Assembly (NCBI GenBank): GCA_937915565.1
Contig: CALDMH010000142.1
Location: forward strand, 1-17,897
DNA from: an uncultured Clostridia bacterium
GTDB lineage: Bacteria; Bacillota; Clostridia; Christensenellales; Borkfalkiaceae
Reading direction: 5' to 3'
DNA: 17,897 nucleotides
Within the stretch, counting starts at the first letter, position 1; the number at the start of each line of letters is the position of its first letter. Shown here piece by piece: positions 1 through 7,022 of the stretch. The notes below the pieces were generated by a model. That model was not told where the DNA came from. It ran no database searches and was given only the letters and a program-made list of their open reading frames with translations. The translations under genes were made by a program, and so were the position numbers.

Positions 1-1308
1 TCAATCTTTTCTGTTTATAACGGAAACGTCAAGCTCTACGCCGAGTTTTCCGTCGTTACCCTTTTCAACGGTAACTTTCCCCGTAGCTTCGTCTTTTATG
101 ACTTTCCTGAACTTGCCGCCCGTAATAAGTCCGCAAACGTCGAAACTATAATTATCCCTGTTTTCAAGATAAGGCTTCAATTCCGCAACCGCGCTTTGTT
201 CAACGTATCCGACGTGGTGTAATGCCTTCATATCCCAGTCGTAAACGTAAACCTTTATTTTATCGCCGTCGAGAACGAGTCCGACGCGCTTGAATTCCTG
301 TTCGGCGTATTCGTAAACGACGTCGTTTTCGTATTCCTCTTTAATCTCGCTCATTTTAAGCCCGTCGTATTTATCGATATAACCGAGTTTTACGCCCTGC
401 TTAATTTCTTCGTCGAGAATATTTTTAACCTTTATACCCTCTTCGTTGTTCTTATCCGTTCCGATAACGGCGGCGGTGCAGTTATAAAGAATTTCGTTAG
501 GTCTATAAATAAGTTTTCTTCCGCGTTTCACGCATATCTTCGCCAAAATGTCGTCCATATCGGCGGGCGCGGTAAGCTTGAACGTCTCTTTTTCGGGTTT
601 TTCTTCCGTCTTTTCGGCCTCGTCGGTCGCCGCAGGCTCTTCCGCTTCCTCTCCTGCCTCAACATCTTCGTCTTCCGCAGGTTCTTCAACGGTCTCTTCG
701 GCAGTTTCTTCGGCTTCCGCGGTTTCTTCGATTTGCTCGCTCAATGCTTTGGCTTCTTCTTCCGTTCCGTCAAGGCTGCCCTCTTCGTTGAGAATTTCCT
801 CGGCCTCTTCCTCGCTCGCTTCGAGCGGAACTTCTTCGGCCTCTTCGTCTACTTCCGTCGATTCGTCGGTTGCGCTTTCTTCCGCTTCCTCTTCGGCCAC
901 GGCTTCGCGGACGTCCTCCTCTTCGCTTTCTTCAACCGGCTTTTCGGCTTCGTCGAATACTACTCCGTCCGGATTGACGGTTACAACGTCCTCGACGATT
1001 TCTACGTCGGCTTCCGTATTCTCCTCGGCGTTTTCCTCGGCAGGCTCTTCGGCTTCCGCAAGCTCTTCCGAAACCTCGGCAAGTTCTTCGGCGGGTTCTT
1101 CTGCGGGCTCGACGATTTCGGCGACCTCCGCAACGGTTTCCGCTTCGGTTGCTTCTTCAACCTTTTCGCCCGCAGGCTCAACCGTTTCTTCAACTACTTC
1201 TTCAACTATTTCTTCCGTGATTACGTCGTTATCATCGACGTCTTTCAGGTAAGCGGGATTACGTTTTACGGTAACGGTGGCAAGACCGCGTTTCTTAATT
1301 CTACGCAT
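1..1308 (-). CDS. Acidic Glu/Ala-rich protein with C-terminal HIRAN-like domain
   Basis: A 435-residue protein whose TGA stop is at the window edge (1-3), so it is complete. Residues 1-20 are basic (MRRIKKRG...). Residues about 22-240 are low complexity, dominated by Glu, Ala, Val and Thr (repeats of the EEPAEE/EEAEE kind), probably disordered and extremely acidic. Residues about 241-435 look folded. The stretch around VYVYDWD...HHVGYVEQSAVAELKPYL resembles the core of HIRAN domains (conserved vGyv followed by a helix), but this is a tentative resemblance. No signal peptide or membrane segment is seen, so it is likely cytoplasmic. The start is the ATG at 1306-1308 because GGAG lies 8 bases upstream. 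An in-frame TTG at 1366-1368 would add 20 residues, but it overlaps the predicted -10 box and lies upstream of the predicted transcription start. Function unknown; a nucleic-acid or ribosome-associated role is only a guess from the charge pattern. Confidence 0.85.
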   Translation of the reverse strand: MRRIKKRGLATVTVKRNPAYLKDVDDNDVITEEIVEEVVEETVEPAGEKVEEATEAETVAEVAEIVEPAEEPAEELAEVSEELAEAEEPAEENAEENTEADVEIVEDVVTVNPDGVVFDEAEKPVEESEEEDVREAVAEEEAEESATDESTEVDEEAEEVPLEASEEEAEEILNEEGSLDGTEEEAKALSEQIEETAEAEETAEETVEEPAEDEDVEAGEEAEEPAATDEAEKTEEKPEKETFKLTAPADMDDILAKICVKRGRKLIYRPNEILYNCTAAVIGTDKNNEEGIKVKNILDEEIKQGVKLGYIDKYDGLKMSEIKEEYENDVVYEYAEQEFKRVGLVLDGDKIKVYVYDWDMKALHHVGYVEQSAVAELKPYLENRDNYSFDVCGLITGGKFRKVIKDEATGKVTVEKGNDGKLGVELDVSVINRKD

Positions 1309-1367
1309 ATATTTTTCTCCGTTCAGTTCCGCCGACGAATTACGCCGCGCGACTTTTTTGTTCTTCA

Positions 1368-1396
1368 AGTATAAAGTATAGCCGCCCCGATGTCAA
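1368..1396 (-). promoter_or_regulatory. Sigma-A promoter of the acidic-protein gene
   Basis: Reading the minus strand, TTGACA (1391-1396) is followed by a 17-base spacer and TATACT (1368-1373). This is a perfect -35 and a 5/6 -10 at ideal spacing. Transcription should begin near 1361, giving a leader of about 50 nt before the ATG at 1308. A second TATACT lies at 1375-1380 but is only 10 bases from the -35 and is not expected to be used. Confidence 0.8.
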
Positions 1397-1494
1397 TCGA
1401 TTTCGGCAAAAAAAAGAGGTTTTCACATTGTTTTTTTTCTCGGTTTTTTCGCATTTTTTCGTTCAAAAAAACCATTAAACAACGGAAACCCTCG

Positions 1495-1508
1495 TATAAG
1501 TCGATTAT
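1495..1508 (+). repeat. Dispersed 14-bp motif, copy 1
   Basis: Exact TATAAGTCGATTAT, with sister copies at 6275-6288 and 8427-8440, a truncated copy (AGTCGATTAT) at 12789-12798 and a divergent reverse-oriented copy at 12305-12319. This copy is intergenic, between trpS and the acidic-protein gene. The motif has short inverted ends (ATAA-GTCGA-TTAT). Confidence 0.7.
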
Positions 1509-1517
1509 TGCGGAAAC

Positions 1518-1620
1518 ATTCGTTTGCGCCCGCCGCCTTCGATTTTAAAATCGATTTCGTTTGCGCCGACGTTTAATTCTAAACGGAATTCGTTTGCGCC
1601 CGCGGCCTTTAAATTTAAAG
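1518..1620. repeat. Degenerate tandem array with palindromic spacers downstream of trpS
   Basis: TTCGTTTGCGCC occurs at 1519-1530, 1556-1567 and 1589-1600 (steps of 37 and 33 bp). Each copy is followed by a palindromic or near-palindromic stretch: CGATTTTAAAATCG after the first, GTTTAATTCTAAAC after the second and CTTTAAATTTAAAG after the third. The first and third units are the most alike. This fills much of the 318-bp gap 1309-1626; the rest holds the promoter at 1368-1396, the dispersed 14-mer and homopolymeric A/T tracts (for example 1408-1415). No convincing rho-independent terminator for trpS was found here. Confidence 0.75.
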
Positions 1621-1626
1621 CCGAGT

Positions 1627-2712
1627 TTAAACCGAATATTTCTCTTTCTGAACCCTTATAAGTTCCTCGTCCGAAAAATAGTCGATTTTCATAGCCGACT
1701 TAACCTCGGCGAGCGTAACGGCCGCCGCGCGCTCGGCTTTTTCGCTTCCGCGCTTCAAAATTTCGTAAACGGCGGGAATATCTTTTTCGTATTCCTTTCT
1801 TCTTGCTCTCACGGGTTCGAGCATAGACTGCAAAACCTCGTTTAAAAATCTCTTCACCTTCATATCGCCCAAACCGCCTCTCGTATAATGAGCTTTAAGC
1901 TCGTCGAGATTCGCGTATTCGGGCAAAAACGCCTTGAAATGTTCGTCGGTTGCAAAAGCGTCGAGATAAGTGAACACCGCGTTACCTTCGAGTTTACCCG
2001 GGTCGGTAACCTTGATATGGTCGGGGTCGGTGTACATACTCATAACCTTCGCTCTCACTTCGTCGGGCGTGTCGGCAAGATAAATGCAGTTTCCGAGCGA
2101 CTTGCTCATCTTCGCCTTTCCGTCCGTACCGGGCAAACGCAGGCAAGCTTTTCTCTTGGGTAAAACGGCTTCCGGCTCTACGAGAGTTTCACCGTAAACC
2201 GAATTGAACTTGCGGACGATTTCCTTGGTTTGCTCTATCATCGGCAACTGGTCCTCTCCGACGGGAACGATATTCGCTTTAAACGCCGTTATATCCGCCG
2301 CCTGACTTATGGGATAAGTGAAAAATCCCACGGGAATACTCGTTTCAAAGTTACGCATCTGAATCTCGCTTTTAACGGTGGGATTCCTTTGCAAACGCGA
2401 AACGGTCACGAGATTCATATAATAGAAAGAAAGTTCGCAAAGTTCGGGAACTTGCGATTGAATAAACATATCCACCTTTTCCGGCGAAAGTCCGCAGGAC
2501 AAATAGTCGAGCGCGACCTCTACGATGTTTTGCCTTACTTTTTCCGGATTTTCGGCATTGTCGGTGAGGGCCTGCGCGTCGGCTATCATAACGTACATAT
2601 TATCGTAACCGCCCTCGTTCTGAACTCTCACTCTCTCCGAAAGCGAACCTGCGTAATGTCCGACGTGAAGTCTGCCCGTCGGGCGGTCGCCTGTTAAAAT
2701 TATCTTTTTCAT
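1627..2712 (-). CDS. trpS: Tryptophanyl-tRNA synthetase
   Basis: A class I aminoacyl-tRNA synthetase that charges tRNA-Trp with tryptophan in the cytoplasm. The N-terminus MKKIILTGDRPTGRLHVGH carries the HIGH-type ATP-binding motif (HVGH, residues 16-19), and AKMSKSLGN provides the KMSKS loop (about 201-205). The internal stretch SRLQRNPTVKSE is typical of TrpRS. The length of 361 residues is a little above the usual 330-345, with the extra at the C-terminus (after SAMKIDYF). The start chosen is the ATG at 2710-2712, 9 bases from AGGA. A second in-frame ATG at 2716-2718 sits only 3 bases from AGGA and would add two residues. It follows whiA by 85 bp on the same strand and is probably the last gene of that operon. 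Confidence 0.96.
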   Translation of the reverse strand: MKKIILTGDRPTGRLHVGHYAGSLSERVRVQNEGGYDNMYVMIADAQALTDNAENPEKVRQNIVEVALDYLSCGLSPEKVDMFIQSQVPELCELSFYYMNLVTVSRLQRNPTVKSEIQMRNFETSIPVGFFTYPISQAADITAFKANIVPVGEDQLPMIEQTKEIVRKFNSVYGETLVEPEAVLPKRKACLRLPGTDGKAKMSKSLGNCIYLADTPDEVRAKVMSMYTDPDHIKVTDPGKLEGNAVFTYLDAFATDEHFKAFLPEYANLDELKAHYTRGGLGDMKVKRFLNEVLQSMLEPVRARRKEYEKDIPAVYEILKRGSEKAERAAAVTLAEVKSAMKIDYFSDEELIRVQKEKYSV

Positions 2713-2769
2713 AGTCATTCTTCCTTATACGTTTTACAATTTATCGGTGATTTCGTTATCGATTTTGCT

Positions 2770-2790
2770 AAAAACCGACAACCCGTTGTC
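2770..2790 (-). terminator. Weak hairpin between whiA and trpS
   Basis: On the minus strand, GACAA-CGGG-TTGTC is followed by GG and TTTTT, 7 bases after the whiA stop. The stem is only 5 bp, so this would be a partial terminator or attenuator at best, and trpS may still be read through from upstream. Confidence 0.3.
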
Positions 2791-2797
2791 AATCGTT

Positions 2798-3739
2798 TTA
2801 TAAATTATCGGCAATTTCGACGATTTTTCTCAACCTGTGATTAAGGCAGCTTTTGGAAATATTCAGCGTTTCCGCAAGTTCCGAAAGCGTGCTTTTTTTA
2901 TATTTCAGCCTTGCTTCGGCAACCAGTTTCAAGCCGAGCGGCAAAAAGTTGAGCCCTTTCGTTTCGATTATCCTGTTTATGGCGCGAATTTGCTTCACCG
3001 AAGCGTCCATTTGCTTGACCATATTCGACATTTCGCAGTTGATTTTCCTGTTCATATCGTTGTTCATATCTTTTTCCACGGCAATTTCCGAAAGTTCGAG
3101 AACAGCCTTCGCCGCGCCCATAAGAGCCATTAAATCGGAGATTTCGTCGATGGTTTTGAAATATACGACGTAAGTTTCCTTTCTGTCCGTGAGGCGAGGC
3201 ATAAGATACGCTTCGGAAAGAATTTCGCACAAATCCGTAGCCGTTTGATAATTTGCGAAAACGAATTCGAGATGATAACTCGTGGTGCTCGTCCTTTCGG
3301 ACTTCGGCACGGTTACGCTGCCCGAGCCTAAAAACAAACCCCTGACGTAAGCCCCGCGCGTTTTATCCGTCACCTGTTTTTCGTTGATGCCGAGCCTTAA
3401 TGCTATTCCCTCTTCGTCCTTTTCGATTATTCCGAGGTCGGAGAGAATACTCTCGCTCTTTTCGCCGAGAACTTTCAGCGTTATTTTGCCGCGTTTAACG
3501 GAAGCGAACGTCTGCGGTTCGACGTTATAAAGCGAACGGATTATCGAAACGAAATAAACCCGCTCTTCCTCGCTTGCCGGAGAAAGCTCGAAGCCGATTG
3601 CACCCTTTTCAGAACATACCGTTCCCGAAGAACGGACGTATGCGGAAAGGCAAGCCCTTTTCTCCTGCGCGCTTTGAAATTTAACGCCGAGAAGCTCCGC
3701 TTTCAGTTTTTCGGAAAAATTATGTTTATCGTACGACAT
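2798..3739 (-). CDS. whiA: WhiA-type DNA-binding regulator
   Basis: A 313-residue WhiA homologue. WhiA proteins pair an N-terminal fold related to LAGLIDADG homing endonucleases, without nuclease activity, with a C-terminal helix-turn-helix. They control division/sporulation genes in Actinobacteria and chromosome segregation or division in Bacillota. Visible here are the homing-endonuclease-like segment GAYVRGLFLGSGSVTVPK near residues 128-146, the conserved NRIIETKGL...LP linker, and the terminal HTH with LSELAETLNISKSCLNHRLRKI. The length matches the family. The start at 3737-3739 has a strong GGAGGT 5 bases upstream. It lies 93 bp after the PHP gene. rapZ and glmR, which usually sit just upstream of whiA, are absent. 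Confidence 0.95.
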   Translation of the reverse strand: MSYDKHNFSEKLKAELLGVKFQSAQEKRACLSAYVRSSGTVCSEKGAIGFELSPASEEERVYFVSIIRSLYNVEPQTFASVKRGKITLKVLGEKSESILSDLGIIEKDEEGIALRLGINEKQVTDKTRGAYVRGLFLGSGSVTVPKSERTSTTSYHLEFVFANYQTATDLCEILSEAYLMPRLTDRKETYVVYFKTIDEISDLMALMGAAKAVLELSEIAVEKDMNNDMNRKINCEMSNMVKQMDASVKQIRAINRIIETKGLNFLPLGLKLVAEARLKYKKSTLSELAETLNISKSCLNHRLRKIVEIADNL

Positions 3740-3764
3740 AACCCACCTCCGATTTTTTATAAAA

Positions 3765-3789
3765 CCTCGAAATTTTTAAACCTTCGAGG
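3765..3789 (-). terminator. Hairpin with T-tract between the PHP gene and whiA
   Basis: On the minus strand, CCTCGAA and TTCGAGG form a 7-bp stem around an 11-base loop. TTTTATAAAAAA follows directly, and the whiA ribosome binding site comes next. It could be a weak terminator or an attenuator in the whiA leader. Confidence 0.35.
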
Positions 3790-3790
3790 C

Positions 3791-3812
3791 TTATAAATCC
3801 GCAAATTTATAA
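3791..3812. promoter_or_regulatory. Inverted repeat upstream of whiA
   Basis: Perfect 8-bp inverted repeat TTATAAAT-N6-ATTTATAA, 52-73 bp upstream of the whiA start. It is A/T-rich and symmetrical, so it could be an operator or simply a weak hairpin. Confidence 0.3.
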
Positions 3813-3832
3813 CGAAATCGCCGAAATAAGGT

Positions 3833-4636
3833 TCAGCCTATTCCGTGTTCCTTTTTGAAGCGTTGAAAACGCAATTCGGGAATTCTTCCGTCGACGTTCA
3901 TTATCCTGTCGAGCGGGAAATCCACCCTCGCGGCAGTTTCGAGAAAAAGCTTGTTGTCACCGATTCTGTCCACCGAGTGAGCGTCGCTATCCACCACGAA
4001 CTTCACGTTCGTTTCGATTACTTTACGCCACTGCTCGTCCGACAAATGAGTTTTCTTCGTGTTTATTTCTATGTACGTTCCGTAATCCGCCGCGGCTTTC
4101 GCAACCTCTACGGGGTCGCAAAAACAGAGGTATCCGACGTGAGTTATAACGTCCACGGGATTGTTTTTTATCGCGTTCACGTAACAGTTCGTGTTGAATT
4201 TTATAAGCCTGTCCGACGGAGCTTTATGAAAAACGCTGTCAAAAATATTCGCCCACAAAAGCCAGGCGAGGTCGTTAAAACTCTTGTAAAAAATAAACCT
4301 ATGCACGCCGGCTAAAATAACGTCCAGTTTCTCGTAATCGGATGGTTTAACGTCAATAGTCCCCTCCTCGCCGCGAAGGTTGGACTCTATGCCCAAAAGC
4401 ACGTCCACTCCGTATCGTTCGGAAGCCGCCTTGCACTCCGCGCGCATTTTGTCGAGGTATTTTCTGCGCATACCGAAAGCGGGATGCGAAAAACCGTGGT
4501 CGGTTATCGCTATCCCTTTAAGCCCCTTCTCTTTTGCGCTCGCCGCATTATCGAAAACGCTCCCTTTGCCGTGACTGTAAGTCGTATGAGTGTGCAAATC
4601 ATAGCATATTTTCAGTTTCTCTTCGTTGTCGTTCAT
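3833..4636 (-). CDS. PHP-domain metal-dependent phosphoesterase
   Basis: A 267-residue polymerase-and-histidinol-phosphatase (PHP) family protein, close in kind to the YcdX-like phosphatases found next to murB in many Clostridia. Metal-ligand motifs are complete: DLHTHTTYSHG (D13, H15, H17), TDHG (D46-H47), GIESN (E84), GVHRF (H112), THVGY (H166) and DSDAH (D218, H220). It probably uses a trinuclear metal centre to hydrolyse a phosphoester; the substrate is unknown. It starts 9 bp after the murB TAG, and its weak AGG site overlaps that stop, so translation is likely coupled to murB. Confidence 0.9.
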   Translation of the reverse strand: MNDNEEKLKICYDLHTHTTYSHGKGSVFDNAASAKEKGLKGIAITDHGFSHPAFGMRRKYLDKMRAECKAASERYGVDVLLGIESNLRGEEGTIDVKPSDYEKLDVILAGVHRFIFYKSFNDLAWLLWANIFDSVFHKAPSDRLIKFNTNCYVNAIKNNPVDVITHVGYLCFCDPVEVAKAAADYGTYIEINTKKTHLSDEQWRKVIETNVKFVVDSDAHSVDRIGDNKLFLETAARVDFPLDRIMNVDGRIPELRFQRFKKEHGIG

Positions 4637-4645
4637 TAAAATTGC

Positions 4646-5539
4646 CTACGTATTAAAATCGCCTATATATTCGAGTTCTTCCGATAAATCCGCGCCCGTC
4701 TTTTCCTTAACCGTATTCTTGATTAAATCTATGAGTTTCTTTATATCTCCGCTCGTTGCCGAATTATCCGCCACGATGAAATTAGCGTGTTTTTCCGAAA
4801 CCCGCGCCCCGCCCACGCTCACGCCTTTCATTCCCGATTGCTCTATGAGTTTTCCCGCAAAGAAACCGTCGTTTTTGAAAACGCTCCCGCAAGACCTGCC
4901 TTTGGGGTTCTTTTTGGAGCGAAGTTTGAGATATTTTTCGATTTTTTCCTGCGATTCGTCGAATTCTACGTTTTCAAGGCTGAAACACACCGAAACGATG
5001 AATTCCTTTCTCGTTTTGAAGACGCTTTCGCGATAATCGAAACCGCATTCCTTGCGAGGGTAAATTCCCGACGCCGTGACGACGTAAGAAACGTAATCGC
5101 CCGCGCTTTTGCCGTAACAACCGGCGTTTTGAGCAATCGCTCCGCCGACCGTGGCAGGAATTCCGCTTAAAAATTCAAGCCCGCCGAGCGACGAATAAAG
5201 CGCGCTTTTCAAAAGCTCTTTCAAGCTTACTCCCGCGCCCGCCACGAGCGTTTTTCCGCTTACGGAAACGCCTTTCAAGCCCTCGGAGCAAACCGCCGCG
5301 CCCGAAAAGCCGCCGTCCGAAACGAGTACGTTTGAACCTGCGCCGAAAAAAACGTAAGGCACGGAATTGCTTTCGAGCAAACCGACGATTTCTCTTGCCT
5401 GTTCCGCCGTTTCCGGAAACAAAGCTCCGTCGGCGTTTCCTCCCGTTCCGTAAGTGGTTTTTTCACCGAGGGGATAATCGGGAGAAAAGCGCGCTCCGCA
5501 CTTTTCGGATATTTGCTTTATCAAGGCGCAATATGACAT
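4646..5539 (-). CDS. murB: UDP-N-acetylenolpyruvoylglucosamine reductase
   Basis: The FAD/NADPH enzyme that reduces UDP-GlcNAc-enolpyruvate to UDP-MurNAc, the second committed step of peptidoglycan precursor synthesis in the cytoplasm. At 297 residues it is the normal size for the short (type II) MurB of Bacillota. Visible motifs are the FAD-binding GAGSN (66-70), SGIPATVGGAIAQNAG (125-140), DYRES (around R170), the catalytic serine in SCGSVFKN (S219), GGARVSEKHANF, and the C-terminal ELEYIG with the conserved Glu (about E290). The ATG at 5537-5539 has GGAG 7 bases upstream. It is followed immediately by the PHP gene. Confidence 0.96.
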   Translation of the reverse strand: MSYCALIKQISEKCGARFSPDYPLGEKTTYGTGGNADGALFPETAEQAREIVGLLESNSVPYVFFGAGSNVLVSDGGFSGAAVCSEGLKGVSVSGKTLVAGAGVSLKELLKSALYSSLGGLEFLSGIPATVGGAIAQNAGCYGKSAGDYVSYVVTASGIYPRKECGFDYRESVFKTRKEFIVSVCFSLENVEFDESQEKIEKYLKLRSKKNPKGRSCGSVFKNDGFFAGKLIEQSGMKGVSVGGARVSEKHANFIVADNSATSGDIKKLIDLIKNTVKEKTGADLSEELEYIGDFNT

Positions 5540-5551
5540 TTCGCATCTCCT

Positions 5552-5580
5552 ATTTTACTATATTTTTTTTATTATTTCAA
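5552..5580 (-). promoter_or_regulatory. Possible murB promoter
   Basis: On the minus strand, TTGAAA (5575-5580), a 17-base spacer and TAAAAT (5552-5557). The predicted start would be near 5545, which would leave the GGAG site outside the mRNA, so either this promoter is not used as drawn or the start is shifted. The box also overlaps a degenerate direct repeat. Confidence 0.35.
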
Positions 5581-5641
5581 CTGTTTTAAACTCGGTTTCG
5601 ACTAATTTAAACAACTATTTTAACTATTTTGAATTCGGTTT
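5571..5641. repeat. Degenerate 28-bp direct repeat between the solute-binding gene and murB
   Basis: Copies at 5571-5598 and 5614-5641 (43-bp step) match at 23 of 28 positions, and all five differences are transitions. The repeat covers much of the 138-bp gap, including the candidate murB promoter. Confidence 0.65.
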
Positions 5642-5656
5642 GCAATTTAAACCGAA
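5634..5656 (-). terminator. Hairpin downstream of the solute-binding-like gene
   Basis: Perfect 8-bp inverted repeat TTCGGTTT-N7-AAACCGAA, about 22 bp after the stop of the solute-binding-like gene. The sequence after it on the minus strand is A/T-rich but lacks a solid T-run, so termination would be inefficient. Confidence 0.35.
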
Positions 5657-5677
5657 ACGCTTCGGAAAGTTCCGCTT

Positions 5678-6760
5678 TCACTTCAAATTTTTCAAGCCGT
5701 TTTTAACGTTTTCGGAAAGTTTCTCGCCCCCGTTTTTGCCTTTAAGTTCGCTTTGCGCGGAGCGTATTAACTCTTCGCTTAAAAAAACGCTTGCGGTATA
5801 TTCGTTTTTCAAAAAATCGTAACCGTAAAAATCAACGCCCGCTTCATTGCCATCCAAGCTTCCGCTTGTATTTCCGCTTGTATTTCCGACCGCGCGCATC
5901 ATACCGATTTTGCCGAGTTTTGCCTGAACCGTTTCGTCGAGAAGAAGTTTTACCGCGTTAAGACAATAAGCGTATTTTTCGTCCGCTTTCGTCGTTACGG
6001 CAACGTACTGAACTATATCGGAAAAGCCTTCGAGCGCAACGGCGGAAAACGCCGCGCCGCGTTTTTCAAGCCGCCTTAAATCCCTTTGCGTTCCGAGAAG
6101 AACCGCCTCGCTTTGCCCGAGAAAATTAACGTAAGCGTCGTAAGGAGGATAATACGCGACGTCCGTCGCCGTAACCCCGGCAGTTTTTAACGCGAGCATA
6201 GGAAGAGTGTTTTCGCCTTGCGAAACGACGAGTTTCTTTACGTTTTTTTCGCCATTGCCTTGTAAAAACCCCTCTATAAGTCGATTATCTTCACTTTTTA
6301 CAATTAAATAATAACCCCCGAAGCACCACGGCGCGGCATAATACTTACCGCCCTTTTCGCCTCCGGCAAAGCCTTTTAAATTTGTTCCGCCGTAAAGCTT
6401 ATCGACGGGCAGTTCCCTTGCGAATTTCATAATATCGGCGCAACCGCCGCCCAACGAAACGAGGTCGGGAAGTTCCCCGTTTGAAATTGCCGAACGCATA
6501 CTTTCGACGGTTTGACTTTTAACGAGAACTATCACTCCGTCGTTCCGCATTTTTAAAAGCGCGGAACTTAAAAAATCCGCCCGCGAGCCGACGCCGCCCT
6601 CAAAGGAATCTACGTGCCAAAGCGTGAGTACGGCCTTGTACTTGCCCGTGGCGATAATATCCGAGGTTTTGCCCGTCGTTTTGGGATAAGCGCAAAAGAT
6701 AACGAAAAACGTCGCCGCCGCGCACACGACGAACGCCGCTATTCTTCCAAAAAAATTCAT
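5678..6760 (-). CDS. Membrane-anchored family 1 solute-binding-like protein
   Basis: A 360-residue protein with one hydrophobic segment at residues about 5-24, then a periplasmic-binding-like body. KAVLTLWHVDSFEGG (from about 42), the ELPDLVSLGG stretch near 96-105 and YYAAPWCFGGYYLIV (140-154) match the pattern of extracellular sugar-binding proteins of ABC transporters (SBP family 1). Cys23 follows VIF, not the small residue a lipobox needs, so it is probably held by an uncleaved signal anchor or is secreted rather than a lipoprotein. No permease or ATPase genes are adjacent, so the transport role is inferred. A GNTSGNTSG duplication (about 292-300) comes from a 12-bp tandem repeat. The ATG has AGGA 11 bases upstream, longer than usual. 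It sits at the head of the murB operon direction. Confidence 0.8.
   Translation of the reverse strand: MNFFGRIAAFVVCAAATFFVIFCAYPKTTGKTSDIIATGKYKAVLTLWHVDSFEGGVGSRADFLSSALLKMRNDGVIVLVKSQTVESMRSAISNGELPDLVSLGGGCADIMKFARELPVDKLYGGTNLKGFAGGEKGGKYYAAPWCFGGYYLIVKSEDNRLIEGFLQGNGEKNVKKLVVSQGENTLPMLALKTAGVTATDVAYYPPYDAYVNFLGQSEAVLLGTQRDLRRLEKRGAAFSAVALEGFSDIVQYVAVTTKADEKYAYCLNAVKLLLDETVQAKLGKIGMMRAVGNTSGNTSGSLDGNEAGVDFYGYDFLKNEYTASVFLSEELIRSAQSELKGKNGGEKLSENVKNGLKNLK
6275..6288 (+). repeat. Dispersed 14-bp motif, copy 2
   Basis: Exact TATAAGTCGATTAT inside the solute-binding-like gene. On the coding strand it reads GAT AAT CGA CTT ATA (Asp-Asn-Arg-Leu-Ile). With flanks, it shares 16 bp (CTATAAGTCGATTATC) with the copy at 8427-8440. 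Confidence 0.75.
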
Positions 6761-6768
6761 ACGGAATT

Positions 6769-6843
6769 CTATCCTGTTTCAATCATTTTTAACAGCTATG
6801 TTTTATTTACTTTAACGGTCTGTTTTAATAGCTCTGTTTTAAT
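6769..6843 (-). repeat. Four degenerate direct repeats upstream of the solute-binding-like gene
   Basis: On the minus strand, ATTAAAACAGAGCT-like units lie at 6830-6843, 6816-6829, 6793-6806 and 6769-6783, stepping 14, 23 and 24 bp. The last unit contains the ribosome binding site. No convincing promoter was found in the remaining gap: a TATAAA with a poor -35 (TTTTTG, 17-bp spacer) is the best candidate. The repeats could be regulator-binding iterons or products of slippage. Confidence 0.6.
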
Positions 6844-6870
6844 ATATGATTTATAAAACCGAAATAAAAG

Positions 6871-6921
6871 CGCAAAAACGAAAAAACTCCGAAAAGACTT
6901 GAACAAGTCCTTTCGGAGTTT
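6871..6921 (-). terminator. Rho-independent terminator of the LRR protein gene
   Basis: On the minus strand a long hairpin (arms 6884-6900 and 6904-6921, built on AAACTCCGAAA and TTTCGGAGTTT and extended by GACTTG/CAAGTC with one mismatch) is followed by TTTTTTCGTTTTT. It lies about 100 bp after the stop of the LRR gene and separates it from the murB-direction operon. Confidence 0.88.
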
Positions 6922-7022
6922 AAATTTAATTCGTTTAAACGGTTTTACGCTTTGCCGCATAAAAGCATAATTTCGTTACGCTTTGCCATAATAAGTCGCG
7001 TTTAAAACGTGGTTAAATTGCG

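Noticed and set aside
1366..1368. TTG start for the acidic protein, adding 20 residues
   Set aside because: It overlaps the predicted -10 box and precedes the predicted transcript start, while the internal ATG at 1308 has a GGAG at good spacing.
548..1374. Long plus-strand open frames opposite the acidic-protein gene (one Ser-rich, one Phe/Arg-rich)
   Set aside because: They mirror the Glu/Ala low-complexity coding strand, have no ribosome binding site, and the promoter and RBS support the minus-strand gene.
1519..1600. Possible mini CRISPR array
   Set aside because: The repeat is only 12 bp, copies number three, spacers are palindromic rather than unique, and no cas gene is near.
5678..6760. 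Lipoprotein assignment for the solute-binding-like protein
   Set aside because: Cys23 is preceded by VIF instead of the small residues of a lipobox, so lipid attachment is not supported.
6945..6989. A 14-codon frame (MAKRNEIMLLCGKA) between the LRR gene stop and its terminator
   Set aside because: No ribosome binding site. It is explained by duplicated GGCAAAGCGTAA segments echoing the gene end.
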